Shown: positions 49,292 through 59,299 of the stretch, in pieces
Position numbering within the stretch: the stretch's first letter is position 1
How the letters are laid out: each line of letters opens with the position of its first letter
DNA from: Pelagibacteraceae bacterium AG-426-M19
GTDB lineage: Bacteria; Pseudomonadota; Alphaproteobacteria; Pelagibacterales; Pelagibacteraceae
Direction: 5' to 3'
Length of the DNA stretch: 64,000 bases
Assembly: GCA_003210025.1 (NCBI GenBank)
Contig: QCNW01000001.1
Span: 1-64,000, forward strand
Made by a program: the position numbers and the translations under genes
The notes under the pieces: model-generated
What the model was told of the DNA's origin: nothing
The model's input: the letters and a program-made list of their open reading frames with translations, nothing else
Databases searched by the model: none

Positions 49292-50041
49292 TTAAATTAC
49301 CTTAGCCTCATTTTTTAATTTTTGCACTAATTCTTCTACACTAGCGACTTTTATTCCAGCTTTTCTTTTTGGTGGTTCTTCAACTTTAATTTGTTCGATT
49401 CTAGGATTAATATCAACTCCTAAATCTGAAGCATTTAACTGTTCTATTGGTTTTTTCTTAGCTTTCATAATATTTGGAAGCGAAGCATATCTTGGTTCAT
49501 TTAGTCTTAAATCACATGTAACAATAGCTGGAACATTTACTTCAATAGTTTCTAAACCTTCATCAATTTCACGAGTTACTTCTAATACATTATCTTTAAC
49601 TTCAATTTTCGATGCAAAAGTTGCTTGAGGCCAATTTAATAAAGCTGCAAGCATCTGACCAGTTTGATTGCAATCATCGTCAATTGCTTGTTTTCCCATA
49701 AACACCAAATCAGGATTTTCTTTTTCTACAATTTTTTTCAAAATTTTTGAAACTGCTAATGGCTCAATCACATTATCAACTTTGACATGTATTCCCCTAT
49801 CCGCTCCAACAGCTAATGCTTTTCTAACAGTTTCTTGAGCTTTTTCTTCACCGATTGTAATTGCAACTATTTCTTTAGCTTTGCCAGCCTCTTTAATTTT
49901 TACTGCTTCTTCTATTGCATTGTCATCTGGTGGGTTTGTTGACATTTTAACGTTATCAGTAACAATACCAGAACCATCTTCTTTGACTCTTATTTGAACG
50001 TTGTAATCAATAACTCTTTTAACTGCGACTAATATTTTCAT
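49292..50041 (-). CDS. etfB: Electron transfer flavoprotein beta subunit
   Basis: [71 protein letters not shown]. Confidence 0.96.
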   Translation of the reverse strand: MKILVAVKRVIDYNVQIRVKEDGSGIVTDNVKMSTNPPDDNAIEEAVKIKEAGKAKEIVAITIGEEKAQETVRKALAVGADRGIHVKVDNVIEPLAVSKILKKIVEKENPDLVFMGKQAIDDDCNQTGQMLAALLNWPQATFASKIEVKDNVLEVTREIDEGLETIEVNVPAIVTCDLRLNEPRYASLPNIMKAKKKPIEQLNASDLGVDINPRIEQIKVEEPPKRKAGIKVASVEELVQKLKNEAKVI

Positions 50042-52473
50042 TAAGCTCTTAATAAATTGTTTTCTGGATCGTAAGGACTTTCATCTAAAATTGTAGCATC
50101 ATATTTCTCACCTAATATTTCAATTTTAAGTTTTTGTCCAACATTTCCTAATTCTGGTTTAACCATTCCTAATGCTAATGATTTTCCAATTCTAAAACCA
50201 AAATCTCCTCCTGTAGCTCTTCCTATAACACTTCCATTTTCATAAATGGGATTGTTGCCTAATACATCTGCATCTTTTGGATTGTGAACCTCCAAGGTAA
50301 CAAGTTTGTTATCAAAACCTTTTTCTCTCCACTTGTTCAATGCTTCAAGTCCTATAAAACTTCCTTTATTAGGATGTATAAATCTATCAAGACCACTTTC
50401 ATAAGGTGAGTATTCTATTGATAGCTCTGTTCCAACTAATTTATACGATTTTTCTACTCTCAAACTATTCATTGCTCTAATACCATATGGCTTTAGTCCA
50501 AGATCTTGCCCTGCTTCCATAAGTTTATCAAAAATGTGATTTTGATATTCAATTGGATGATGAAGTTCCCATCCTAATTCACCAACAAAATTAACTCTCA
50601 TAGCATTTACTGGTGCGTACCCTACATCGACCATTTTTGCACTTAGCCATTTAAAGTTTTCATTTGAAAAATCATCTTTTGAAACTCTTTGCATTAACTC
50701 TCTTGCTTTTGGACCTGAAACAACCAAAACACCATTACTATTAGTTAAATTTTCAAACTGCACTGAACCATCTGAAGGCATCCATTTTAAAATCCAATCA
50801 TGATCTAATCTTTGAAAAGCTCCTGCTGATACTAAATAAAAGCTATCATGTGACTCTCTCATAATAGTAAATTCAGAATGAACTCCGCCTTTAGTATTTA
50901 AAGCGTGACATAAATTAATTCTTCCAACTTTTTTTGGTAATTTGTTTGCAACTAAATTATCTAAAAATTCCTCAGCACCAGGCCCTTTAATTCTACATTT
51001 TGCAAATGCAGTCATATCCAAAAGACCAACATTTTCTTTTACATTTTTGCATTCTTTTTCCATTGCATTGAACCATTTTGATCTTCTAAATGACCAATCA
51101 TCTTTTTGCTCCATTCCATCAGTCGCAAAAAAATTAGGTCTTTCCCATCCAAATTTTTGACCAAACACTGCTCCTAAATTTTTCATTCTGTCATAACATG
51201 GTGCTGTTCTTAATGGTCTTGCCGCTGGTCTTTCTTCATCAGGAAAGTGAGTTATGAAAACGTGACTGTAGGCTTCTTCATTTTTAGCTTTTAAATATGA
51301 TTTAGAGCAATAATCTCCATACCTTCTTGGTTCAACACCAAGCATATCAATAGTTGGTTCACCATCTACTATCCATTCAGCAAGTTGCCATCCTGCTCCA
51401 CCTGCTGCTGTGATACCAAAACTATGACCTTCATTTATCCAAAAATTTTTCAATCCCCAAGCTGGACCAACAATTGGGTTACCATCTGGAGTATAACAAA
51501 TTGCACCATTATAAACTTTCTTAACTCCTACTTCTCCAAATGCAGGTACTCTGTGTATTGCGCCTTCAATATGAGGAGCCAATCTATCTAAATCTTCTTG
51601 AAATAATTCATATTCAGAATCTTTTGATGGTCCATCTACATAACAAGCTGGTGCACCATCTTCATATGGTCCTAAAATTAATCCACCTGCTTCTTCTCTC
51701 ATATACCATCTACTATCACTATCCCTTAAAACTCCCATCTCTGGTAATCCATCTTTTTTTCTTTTTTGAATTTCTGGATGGGGTTCAGTAACAATGTATT
51801 GATGTTCTACTGGAATAACTGGAATATCTAATCCAACCATCTTTCCAGTTTGTCTTGCAAAATTTCCTGAACAAGAAATAATATGTTCACATTCAATGGA
51901 ACCTTTATCTGTTTCAACAACCCAACCATCTTTAGTTTGTTTCATTCCAAGAACATTTGTATTTCTATAAATTTCTGCTCCTCTATTTCTTGCACCTGTT
52001 GCAAGTGCTTGAGTTAAATCTGCTGGTTGAATATATCCATCTTCAGGGTGTTGTATTGCACCAACTAAATCTGATGTATTACATAATGGCCATATTTCCT
52101 TAACTTGATCTGGAGTTAAAAATTTTACATCAACACCTATTGTTTGAGCAACACCAGCGTATTGAAAGTATTCATCCATTCTATCTTTAGTGCTTGCTAA
52201 TCTAATATTAGATACAACACTGAAACCTACATTCTTGCCTGTCTCTTCTTCTAAAGTTTTATACAAATTGACAGCATACTTATGAAGTTGTCCCACAGAA
52301 TAACTCATATTAAATAGTGGTAATAAGCCAGCTGCATGCCAAGTTGAGCCTGAGGTTAGTTCTTTTCTTTCAATTAAAACAACATCTGACCAACCTTTTT
52401 TTGCTAAGTGATAGAGTGCGCTAACCCCTACTACTCCACCACCAACTACAACAACTTTTGCTTTGGATTTCAT
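50041..52473 (-). CDS. FAD-dependent oxidoreductase fused to GcvT domain (dimethylglycine/sarcosine dehydrogenase-like)
   Basis: [48 protein letters not shown] plus GcvT-type C-terminus; directly upstream of etfBA. Confidence 0.93.
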   Translation of the reverse strand: MKSKAKVVVVGGGVVGVSALYHLAKKGWSDVVLIERKELTSGSTWHAAGLLPLFNMSYSVGQLHKYAVNLYKTLEEETGKNVGFSVVSNIRLASTKDRMDEYFQYAGVAQTIGVDVKFLTPDQVKEIWPLCNTSDLVGAIQHPEDGYIQPADLTQALATGARNRGAEIYRNTNVLGMKQTKDGWVVETDKGSIECEHIISCSGNFARQTGKMVGLDIPVIPVEHQYIVTEPHPEIQKRKKDGLPEMGVLRDSDSRWYMREEAGGLILGPYEDGAPACYVDGPSKDSEYELFQEDLDRLAPHIEGAIHRVPAFGEVGVKKVYNGAICYTPDGNPIVGPAWGLKNFWINEGHSFGITAAGGAGWQLAEWIVDGEPTIDMLGVEPRRYGDYCSKSYLKAKNEEAYSHVFITHFPDEERPAARPLRTAPCYDRMKNLGAVFGQKFGWERPNFFATDGMEQKDDWSFRRSKWFNAMEKECKNVKENVGLLDMTAFAKCRIKGPGAEEFLDNLVANKLPKKVGRINLCHALNTKGGVHSEFTIMRESHDSFYLVSAGAFQRLDHDWILKWMPSDGSVQFENLTNSNGVLVVSGPKARELMQRVSKDDFSNENFKWLSAKMVDVGYAPVNAMRVNFVGELGWELHHPIEYQNHIFDKLMEAGQDLGLKPYGIRAMNSLRVEKSYKLVGTELSIEYSPYESGLDRFIHPNKGSFIGLEALNKWREKGFDNKLVTLEVHNPKDADVLGNNPIYENGSVIGRATGGDFGFRIGKSLALGMVKPELGNVGQKLKIEILGEKYDATILDESPYDPENNLLRA

Positions 52474-52519
52474 TATCAGATTCCTACTAAATTTTAATTA
52501 CTAACGAAACAAAATTCTA

Positions 52520-52723
52520 TTATTCATCATCTGCGTCACGCCAGCCCATTCTGAACATTAAATAAGCGGCAACTATAACGGAAATTGTACCTACTACCAT
52601 GCCAATATTAATCCCAACTTCACTTCCCCAAAAATACCATCCAAGTTGAGTGGATGAAATTGTTGGAAAGCATAATATAAACATTAGAATTGCGTACCTA
52701 ATATACATTGGAGGCTTTTTCAT
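52520..52723 (-). CDS. Small two-TM hypothetical membrane protein
   Basis: MKKPPMYIRYAILMFILCFPTISSTQLGWYFWGSEVGINIGMVVGTISVIVAAYLMFRMGWRDADDE; start overlaps upstream TAA (TAATG). Confidence 0.65.
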   Translation of the reverse strand: MKKPPMYIRYAILMFILCFPTISSTQLGWYFWGSEVGINIGMVVGTISVIVAAYLMFRMGWRDADDE

Positions 52724-53184
52724 TATATTGATGATCCCATTGGTATTGGTTGTGAAACTGCTGTTGTTAGCCAGCAATCTAAAAGATTACCTTCTTTATT
52801 ATTCTTTTCAACTTTCCATTTAAATTTAAAATATTGTTTGTCCTTATCCAAGACAACAACTTCATAAGTTGCCATTGTACTTGATTTGTAAATTTCAGTT
52901 ACTGTATTTTCTTTGTGATCAATCAGCATTGAGTATGAAGCCCCTTTTAACATTCTTTTAAATCTATCTAATGGACCTGTCATCCTTTGATTATTTGGAT
53001 GTGCAAATTCCCATGTTTGCTCAATTCCTCTGTCTTTATAAGGACTGTCATTTTTCATTAACGCCTTCAATTGAATTAGAACAACTTGTTTCGGATTTAT
53101 ATTCGCGCTTGGTTTTAAAACATCGGCAAATGAAGAATTAAAATAAAAAAATGTAATTAAAAAAAATAAAATTTTGAATTTCAT
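52723..53184 (-). CDS. DUF4864-like secreted protein
   Basis: Signal peptide; LKALMKNDSPYKDRGIEQTWEFAHPNNQRMTGPLDRFKRMLKG. Confidence 0.7.
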   Translation of the reverse strand: MKFKILFFLITFFYFNSSFADVLKPSANINPKQVVLIQLKALMKNDSPYKDRGIEQTWEFAHPNNQRMTGPLDRFKRMLKGASYSMLIDHKENTVTEIYKSSTMATYEVVVLDKDKQYFKFKWKVEKNNKEGNLLDCWLTTAVSQPIPMGSSI

Positions 53185-53250
53185 TTTTTAAATTTATCTT
53201 AAATTTAAAATGAAATAAAAGGTCTTAATATCACACTTAATAATTTGATA

Positions 53251-53676
53251 TTATATAGTTTTGAATAATTTATCGTATTCGTTTTTAATACATTTATTAG
53301 AGATATAATAAATTTTATTTTGAGAGACTAATTTTGCTGCATTTTCGTTATGAATTCCTAATTGCAACCATAATACATTTGCACCAATTTCTATTGTTTG
53401 TTTTGCTATTTCCTCAGCCTCCTCACTAGGTCTAAAAACATTAACAATTCCAACATGATCTTTAATATCCGTTAGTTTTTTATAAACTGGTTCACCATGT
53501 ATAATTTTATTATCTGTTACTGGATTAACAGGAAAAATTTTGTAACCTGTATTTCTTAAATATTTCATTATTATATTGGAAGTTTTTTTTGAGTCTGGGC
53601 TTGCTCCAACAATTGCTATCGTCCTATAACTTAAATATAGTTCTTTTATTTTTTCATCTAAAAGTGTTGTATCCAT
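53251..53676 (-). CDS. CoA-binding domain protein
   Basis: IAIVGASPDSKKTSNIIMKYLRNTGYKIFPVNPV; VNVFRPSEEAEEIAKQTIEIGANVLWLQLGI. Confidence 0.92.
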   Translation of the reverse strand: MDTTLLDEKIKELYLSYRTIAIVGASPDSKKTSNIIMKYLRNTGYKIFPVNPVTDNKIIHGEPVYKKLTDIKDHVGIVNVFRPSEEAEEIAKQTIEIGANVLWLQLGIHNENAAKLVSQNKIYYISNKCIKNEYDKLFKTI

Positions 53677-53684
53677 AATTTGAT

Positions 53685-54134
53685 TTAAATTTTAAGATCT
53701 AGTCGCGGTTTCCAAAATGGTCTGAAGAGTTCAATTTTTGGACATCTATTCATAACTACTTTTAAACCTGCATCTTCAGCAATTTTTGCTGCATCATGAT
53801 TAATTACACCTATTTGTCCCCATAATACTTTTGCTCCAATTGATATTGCCTCTTCAGCAATTCCATAAAGATCCTCGGATTTTCTAAATACTTCAACCAT
53901 ATCAACAGGTCTATCGATAGCCGATAAATTTGGATAAACTTTTAAATTTCTAATTTCCTTTATACCTGGTTTAGGATTTACAGGTATCATGTCATAACCA
54001 GTTTCGTGCAAAACTCTTAATACACCATAGCTAAATTTGGTTTTGTCTGGGCTAGCACCAACCATAGCAATTGTCTTAACTGAACTTAAAATATCTTTTA
54101 AATACTCAGCACTATAAGGCTCGTTATGATTCAT
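53685..54134 (-). CDS. CoA-binding domain protein (tandem paralogue)
   Basis: IAMVGASPDKTKFSYGVLRVLHETGYDMIPVNPK; VEVFRKSEDLYGIAEEAISIGAKVLWGQIGV. Confidence 0.92.
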   Translation of the reverse strand: MNHNEPYSAEYLKDILSSVKTIAMVGASPDKTKFSYGVLRVLHETGYDMIPVNPKPGIKEIRNLKVYPNLSAIDRPVDMVEVFRKSEDLYGIAEEAISIGAKVLWGQIGVINHDAAKIAEDAGLKVVMNRCPKIELFRPFWKPRLDLKI

Positions 54135-54136
54135 TT

Positions 54137-54502
54137 TTATTTTTTTTCATCCTTTTTATTAGCGATATCTGCTTTTAATTCGTGAGGTTCTAAAGGGTCT
54201 AGAAAAGGATTTCGATATAATTTATCATGACTTTCAACTCCTATCTCAATTGTGCAATCTGTTTTTGCTTTAGCAACACATAAAATAATATATCCATCAT
54301 TTATTTGTCTATTATTTAAAGCAACTTGAGAGCGTTGATCAACTTTTCCATTAATTAGTTTAGCTGCACATGTAATACATCCTCCATACTGACATCCGTA
54401 TGGAAGATCGACACCTTGATCTCTTAATTCATTTAATAGAGGTTTTTTTCCACTTACCTCAAATGCACTGTTATTTCTGTTTGAGATTGTAATCTTTGTC
54501 AT
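54137..54502 (-). CDS. 2Fe-2S ferredoxin
   Basis: LPYGCQYGGCITCAAKLINGKVDQRSQVALNNRQINDGYIILCVAKAKTDCTIEI; CxxxxCxxC...C ligand pattern. Confidence 0.92.
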   Translation of the reverse strand: MTKITISNRNNSAFEVSGKKPLLNELRDQGVDLPYGCQYGGCITCAAKLINGKVDQRSQVALNNRQINDGYIILCVAKAKTDCTIEIGVESHDKLYRNPFLDPLEPHELKADIANKKDEKK

Positions 54503-55851
54503 AGCCAGATATCACTTGTGCAATCTCCACCTGGATATCTACTTTCATGACACCTACTAGGTCCATTTGGCTCTTTACCAAAATCAACAATAAAATCTTT
54601 ATTAATTTTCATTCCGCCATTTTCAACATCGCAATCAATCATAATCATTGCTCCGCCCTGTTTTCTTATTTCAGGATAAAATTGATTATCCCAAGTAGAA
54701 AATAATGATGTTGTTACATACATCCTTTTGCCATCTAAAGATAATTGATACATTTGAGGTCCACCAGCAATTTTAACACCATTTACTTCTGGAGCCTTTC
54801 CTAACAATCCACCCATCCAAACTTGACCAGTTAATTTTGGTTTATGTGGATCTGAAATATCATATTGCCTCATATCACCATGAAGCCAATTATTTATATA
54901 GAGATATTTATCATCCATTGAAACTAATATCGCTGACATAACTCCAGGCACAGGGATTGGCCAATCAGGATGTGGTTCATTTTCAACATCAATTATTTTT
55001 TCCCATTCCCATTTTCCCTCTTTTGATTTCCAAAAATGAATTACATTTGCACTTAGTGCTGCACCACAAAATCCATGACTACTGTCAGGATTATGCATAA
55101 ATTTTACTTCTAATGGTATTAAACCATCTTCGCCTAAATACATTGTTTGAACTGGCTCTTTTTTTTTAAAATCCCAAACATGTAGCCGTCTACCATATTT
55201 CAAATGACCAACTTCCTCTAAGTCAAATCCGGGCATGAAAGTATTAGGAGCAGCCCATTCAGAACTAACCATCACATTGTGTCTTGGTTGATACCAGAAG
55301 TCATAACTAAAAGGTATATCTCCCATTGAATTTTCCCATCTACCTACAATTTCAAAATCTTTATTTAAATGTAAATATCCTCCAGGAGCTTCTCCTCGAG
55401 CATCTCCAAGAAAAGAAATAATAATTTCAGAACCTAGGCAATGAACTGTATGTGGTCCTGATAAATTAGTTTTTTTCTTTATTTCAGATCCTTCTACTAC
55501 TTTATGTATTTTTGGAGCTTTAGGATCAGATGCAGTATCAACAACATAAATGTTATTTGATCTAACACCTGGAACTAATAAATATTTTCTGCTCATGTTT
55601 GAGTCACCATGACAAGAAGAACATGCATTCCATCCCATGTGATGCAATTCGTCACCAATACCTGGCATTTCAAGTCTATGAATTACTTTAGAATATGTAG
55701 GGCTTTGCGGATCAACATCTACAGTTGCTAAATAGTCCGGTTTTTGTATTCCCGTCCCTGTGTAAATAGCTATAGTATATAAAAGCTTTTCTTTTGGTGC
55801 TTTTATTGCTTCTGCAGGACTAGCATATCCAGGGCCACAGCATCCATCCAT
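54499..55851 (-). CDS. mtoX-like: Selenium-binding protein SBP56 family (methanethiol oxidase-like)
   Basis: MDGCCGPGYASPAEAIKAPKEKLLYTIAIYTGTGIQKPDYLATVDVDPQSPTYSKVIHRLEMPGIGDELHHMGWNACSSCHG. Confidence 0.94.
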   Translation of the reverse strand: MDGCCGPGYASPAEAIKAPKEKLLYTIAIYTGTGIQKPDYLATVDVDPQSPTYSKVIHRLEMPGIGDELHHMGWNACSSCHGDSNMSRKYLLVPGVRSNNIYVVDTASDPKAPKIHKVVEGSEIKKKTNLSGPHTVHCLGSEIIISFLGDARGEAPGGYLHLNKDFEIVGRWENSMGDIPFSYDFWYQPRHNVMVSSEWAAPNTFMPGFDLEEVGHLKYGRRLHVWDFKKKEPVQTMYLGEDGLIPLEVKFMHNPDSSHGFCGAALSANVIHFWKSKEGKWEWEKIIDVENEPHPDWPIPVPGVMSAILVSMDDKYLYINNWLHGDMRQYDISDPHKPKLTGQVWMGGLLGKAPEVNGVKIAGGPQMYQLSLDGKRMYVTTSLFSTWDNQFYPEIRKQGGAMIMIDCDVENGGMKINKDFIVDFGKEPNGPSRCHESRYPGGDCTSDIWL

Positions 55852-55911
55852 GATTGATTTTCTCCTTTGATTACAACTTAATCTTTTTTTTAGGTTACTT
55901 CAACTTAATGG

Positions 55912-56685
55912 TTATTTGTTTTTCCAACTTGGATTTCTTTTTTCGATAAAAGCACTTATACCCTCTTTGGCATCATAAGATGACATATTAAGTGTCATCA
56001 TCTTACTTGTATAATCATAAGCCTTGTTGAGAGGCATTTCGAGTTGTTTATAAAAAGCTTTTTTACCTATTTTGATGGTTAAATTTGATTTTGAAGATAT
56101 TTTTTTTGCAATATCTAAAACTTTTTTATTCAAAGTTTTTGGGCTGTAATGATCATTTATCAAACCTATTTCCTTTGCATATTTTGCACTAATTGGATCA
56201 CCAGTTAGGAGCATTTCCATCATTCTTTTTCTACTAATTTTTCGACTGACAGCTACCATAGGAGTGCTGCAAAATAATCCAATTTTTACTCCAGGTGTAG
56301 CAAATGTTGCTGAGTTTGTACTATATGCAAGATCACAACTTGCTGCTAATTGACATCCAGCTGCGTAAGCTGCTCCATGTACTTTCGCTATCACTGGTTT
56401 ATTTCCTTCTACAATTTGCATCATAAGTTTTGAACAAAGTTTAAAAAGTTTTAGATGATTAGATCTATTTTTTATACCTCTTACCTCTTTTAAGTTATGG
56501 CCTGCACTAAATCCTTTTCCAGCACCTTCTAAAATAATGACCCTTGTTTCTTTATCATCATCTAATTTTTTGAATGCCTTTAATAAAGATGAAAGAGTTT
56601 TGTAGGATAATGAATTATAAGTTTTTTGATCATTAATTAAAACTCTTTTAACGCCTGGTGATACTTTATTTATTTTTACAGTCAT
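55912..56685 (-). CDS. Enoyl-CoA hydratase/isomerase family protein
   Basis: VIILEGAGKGFSAGHNLKEV; KVHGAAYAAGCQLAASCDLAYSTNSATFATPGVKIGLFCS. Confidence 0.93.
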   Translation of the reverse strand: MTVKINKVSPGVKRVLINDQKTYNSLSYKTLSSLLKAFKKLDDDKETRVIILEGAGKGFSAGHNLKEVRGIKNRSNHLKLFKLCSKLMMQIVEGNKPVIAKVHGAAYAAGCQLAASCDLAYSTNSATFATPGVKIGLFCSTPMVAVSRKISRKRMMEMLLTGDPISAKYAKEIGLINDHYSPKTLNKKVLDIAKKISSKSNLTIKIGKKAFYKQLEMPLNKAYDYTSKMMTLNMSSYDAKEGISAFIEKRNPSWKNK

Positions 56686-57060
56686 CTATTTTAATTGACC
56701 TTCTTCTCTCATCTTGGCTCTTATTTTAGTTGCTGAAATTTTTTGAATCTCTTCTGATAGAACTATTTCTTCAATTTTATATCCTACACCTCTTCCATAA
56801 CAAATATTTGTAATATTAGGTACAAGCATAATTTTAAACCTACCCTCAAACTCTGGATTAAGTTTTTCCTCAATGTTTTTTTTTACAGTTTCAAAATCAA
56901 ATGGGTTATCATCAACACCTTGAACATCTCTAATTTGAATACAAACTTGTCCTGTTTTTTTTATAATTTCTTTAAATAGAGTATAGTGACCATCATGAAA
57001 CGGTTGCCATCTTCCTAACATTTGTGCTGTTGGTTTTTTATTATCCCATTGATAAGTCAT
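56686..57060 (-). CDS. Cytidylyltransferase-like (nucleotidyltransferase) protein
   Basis: MLGRWQPFHDGHYTLFKEII (HxGH) and ISATKIRAKM (ISxTxIR-like); start revised to 57060. Confidence 0.85.
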   Translation of the reverse strand: MTYQWDNKKPTAQMLGRWQPFHDGHYTLFKEIIKKTGQVCIQIRDVQGVDDNPFDFETVKKNIEEKLNPEFEGRFKIMLVPNITNICYGRGVGYKIEEIVLSEEIQKISATKIRAKMREEGQLK

Positions 57061-57467
57061 TTTTTTATCTCCTCTGAAATCTTTGGTGCCCAAGACTTGG
57101 CGTCCTGAGAGGTAACGTGAAAGTCATATTTCTCAGGTTTTACAAACATTTTATTCGTATCATCAAATCTACCCTTTTTTATTGTATCTACCCAAATTAC
57201 ATAATCTGCTGGGAATAAGCTTCTAGCTTTTGGAGTAGGGCAAACAAAATCTGCAACAACATAATTTCCTTCATCTTTTAATTTTAAAGCAAAGTCTGCC
57301 ATTCTTTTTGCTTGTCTTGATCTACCTTGTTCTGAAAAATCCCAATCATTTGCAGCTTTTCTTACTTCATCTGCGTTTAATCTTTTTGCATTTAATAGTG
57401 GTGCTAATTCTTCAGCTAAAGTTGTTTTGCCAGCTCCTGGCAGTCCCATAATTAATATAATTTTCAT
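57057..57467 (-). CDS. P-loop kinase, adenylylsulfate kinase-like
   Basis: MKIILIMGLPGAGKTTLAEELAPLLNAKRLNADEVRKAANDWDFSEQGRSRQAKRMADFA. Confidence 0.88.
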   Translation of the reverse strand: MKIILIMGLPGAGKTTLAEELAPLLNAKRLNADEVRKAANDWDFSEQGRSRQAKRMADFALKLKDEGNYVVADFVCPTPKARSLFPADYVIWVDTIKKGRFDDTNKMFVKPEKYDFHVTSQDAKSWAPKISEEIKK

Positions 57468-57482
57468 GTTTTAGTTTTACCT

Positions 57483-58658
57483 TTAAATTAAATTACCAGC
57501 AACCCACTTATGAAAGTGATGTGTTGGATTGTCCATCTTTGGAGAAAAATTACCACCATTATAAGCTGGAGAGTTTCTACCTATTTGCATACTTTGAATT
57601 ATATCTACATCTTCTTTTTGAATGTCTTCCCATTGTTTGTGATTTTTTTGTCTTAGAGATTTAAATTTTGTTGAAGTTGCCGCTTCATCTCCTACATAAT
57701 AAATTTCCATATGTTCTATTGTAAATTCATGATTGATTGGCTCTAACCAATAAGCATAATAATGATCTTTGTGAATACCTAACATTACATTTGGAAATAA
57801 AGCTACGTACTCAGCTATATTTTCTTTATCTTTCGGCCAATTAGGAAAGCATGGAAACTTTTCATTTCCTTCAAACCTTGGATTATAAACAACTGTTCCT
57901 TGTCCAGCAAAACGATTTGATAGCCCTTGAATATGATAGTGATCTTCTAATTTTGAATAAGAATTTAATCCTGGATGAACCCATGGCAAATGATAGCTTT
58001 CACAATAATTTTCAATTGCAAATTTCCAATTACATTTTGCATCTAATTTAAAATAACCATAATCATTTGCATGATGAATTAATTCTCTATCTTTCAAAGG
58101 CCAAAATTTTTCCCATCTTTGACTTAAAGGACCAATGTAGTCCTCAAACGAAATTTCATTGTTGTTAATATTAATCATAATCAGATCCAACCAAATATAT
58201 GATCTTATCTCTTTTAAATTACTTTTTGATTTATCAAATTCAGGTGTTTGATGAAAATTCATACCTCCTATATGAGGTGTAGCAATTAATTTTCCCTCTA
58301 GATCATAAGACCATGAATGATATGAGCACCTCATAACATTTCTAATTTTGCCAGCTTCTTTGACTAATTTAACTCCTCTATGACTACAAATATTATGGAA
58401 AACTTTTATTTCTTTATTTTTTGTTCTAACAATAAGCAAAGGTATTCCAAGTAAATCAATTGGTTTCACATCGCCTTCATCTGGAATAGAACTTCCTACT
58501 CCTATTACGATCCACTTATCTTCAAATAATTTTTTTCTTTCAATTAAAGTATATTCTTTACTGATGTAACATTCATTTGGTAAACCATGAGCTTCACTAA
58601 TTGGTTTAGATACAATATCTAACTTTTGTTTATCTATAATATTGTAAATTTCTGACAT
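57483..58658 (-). CDS. Rieske non-heme iron oxygenase alpha subunit-like
   Basis: FHNICSHRGVKLVKEAGKIRNVMRCSYHSWSYDLEGKL (CxH...CxxH); FAIENYCESYHLPWVHPGL. Confidence 0.94.
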   Translation of the reverse strand: MSEIYNIIDKQKLDIVSKPISEAHGLPNECYISKEYTLIERKKLFEDKWIVIGVGSSIPDEGDVKPIDLLGIPLLIVRTKNKEIKVFHNICSHRGVKLVKEAGKIRNVMRCSYHSWSYDLEGKLIATPHIGGMNFHQTPEFDKSKSNLKEIRSYIWLDLIMININNNEISFEDYIGPLSQRWEKFWPLKDRELIHHANDYGYFKLDAKCNWKFAIENYCESYHLPWVHPGLNSYSKLEDHYHIQGLSNRFAGQGTVVYNPRFEGNEKFPCFPNWPKDKENIAEYVALFPNVMLGIHKDHYYAYWLEPINHEFTIEHMEIYYVGDEAATSTKFKSLRQKNHKQWEDIQKEDVDIIQSMQIGRNSPAYNGGNFSPKMDNPTHHFHKWVAGNLI

Positions 58659-58661
58659 GGT

Positions 58662-59291
58662 TTATTTTATCACTTGATATAACCCCAACCAAGCATTTAC
58701 GTCTTTGCTCGCAATGTAATCTGATTTAAAAAATTTTATTTCTTTCCATTTATTTTGCTCTTTAAGTTGTTCAATTTTTTTATCAAAACCATATTCTTCA
58801 TGTATTCCCTCATTAATAGTAAAACAGATAAATCCATCATTCTTTGTAATCCTGATAAATTCCTCCAAAGCTGGTGGCTTTACATGTCCAAAAGTAAATG
58901 TACCAACACACATAACAGAGTCATATTCATCATCTTTTTTATTAATGGGTTTATTCAAGTCTACTTGTTCAAGCTTTTCATAAAGATCATTTGGTACTAA
59001 TTCTAATAACTTTTTTGAAAGATCTGCCCCATGAAAATTTTTAAAACCATGTTTTTTTAATTCAACACCCACTAGTCCGGTACCACAACCAGCATCATAA
59101 ATTTTTGCATCTTTATTTTTCTGAAATTCTGAAAATACTTTTGTTGTTTCTTTTGGTCCTGTGTAATTCCAATCGACCATATCCTTATCATATTTATTGC
59201 CATCTCCCCACTCATCGTAATATTTCATTACTTCATCGGTGTCTTTTAACTTATAGATGGGAATTTTATTACCTACGTCTTTTTGCGCCAT
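58662..59291 (-). CDS. SAM-dependent class I methyltransferase
   Basis: AKIYDAGCGTGLVGVELKKHGFKNFHGADLSKKLLELV. Confidence 0.92.
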   Translation of the reverse strand: MAQKDVGNKIPIYKLKDTDEVMKYYDEWGDGNKYDKDMVDWNYTGPKETTKVFSEFQKNKDAKIYDAGCGTGLVGVELKKHGFKNFHGADLSKKLLELVPNDLYEKLEQVDLNKPINKKDDEYDSVMCVGTFTFGHVKPPALEEFIRITKNDGFICFTINEGIHEEYGFDKKIEQLKEQNKWKEIKFFKSDYIASKDVNAWLGLYQVIK

Positions 59292-59299
59292 AATAAAAC

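Noticed and set aside
51385-51791. Antisense ORFs 51385..51591 and 51540..51791
   Set aside because: Opposite the conserved DMGDH-like gene, low-complexity translations, no start-site support
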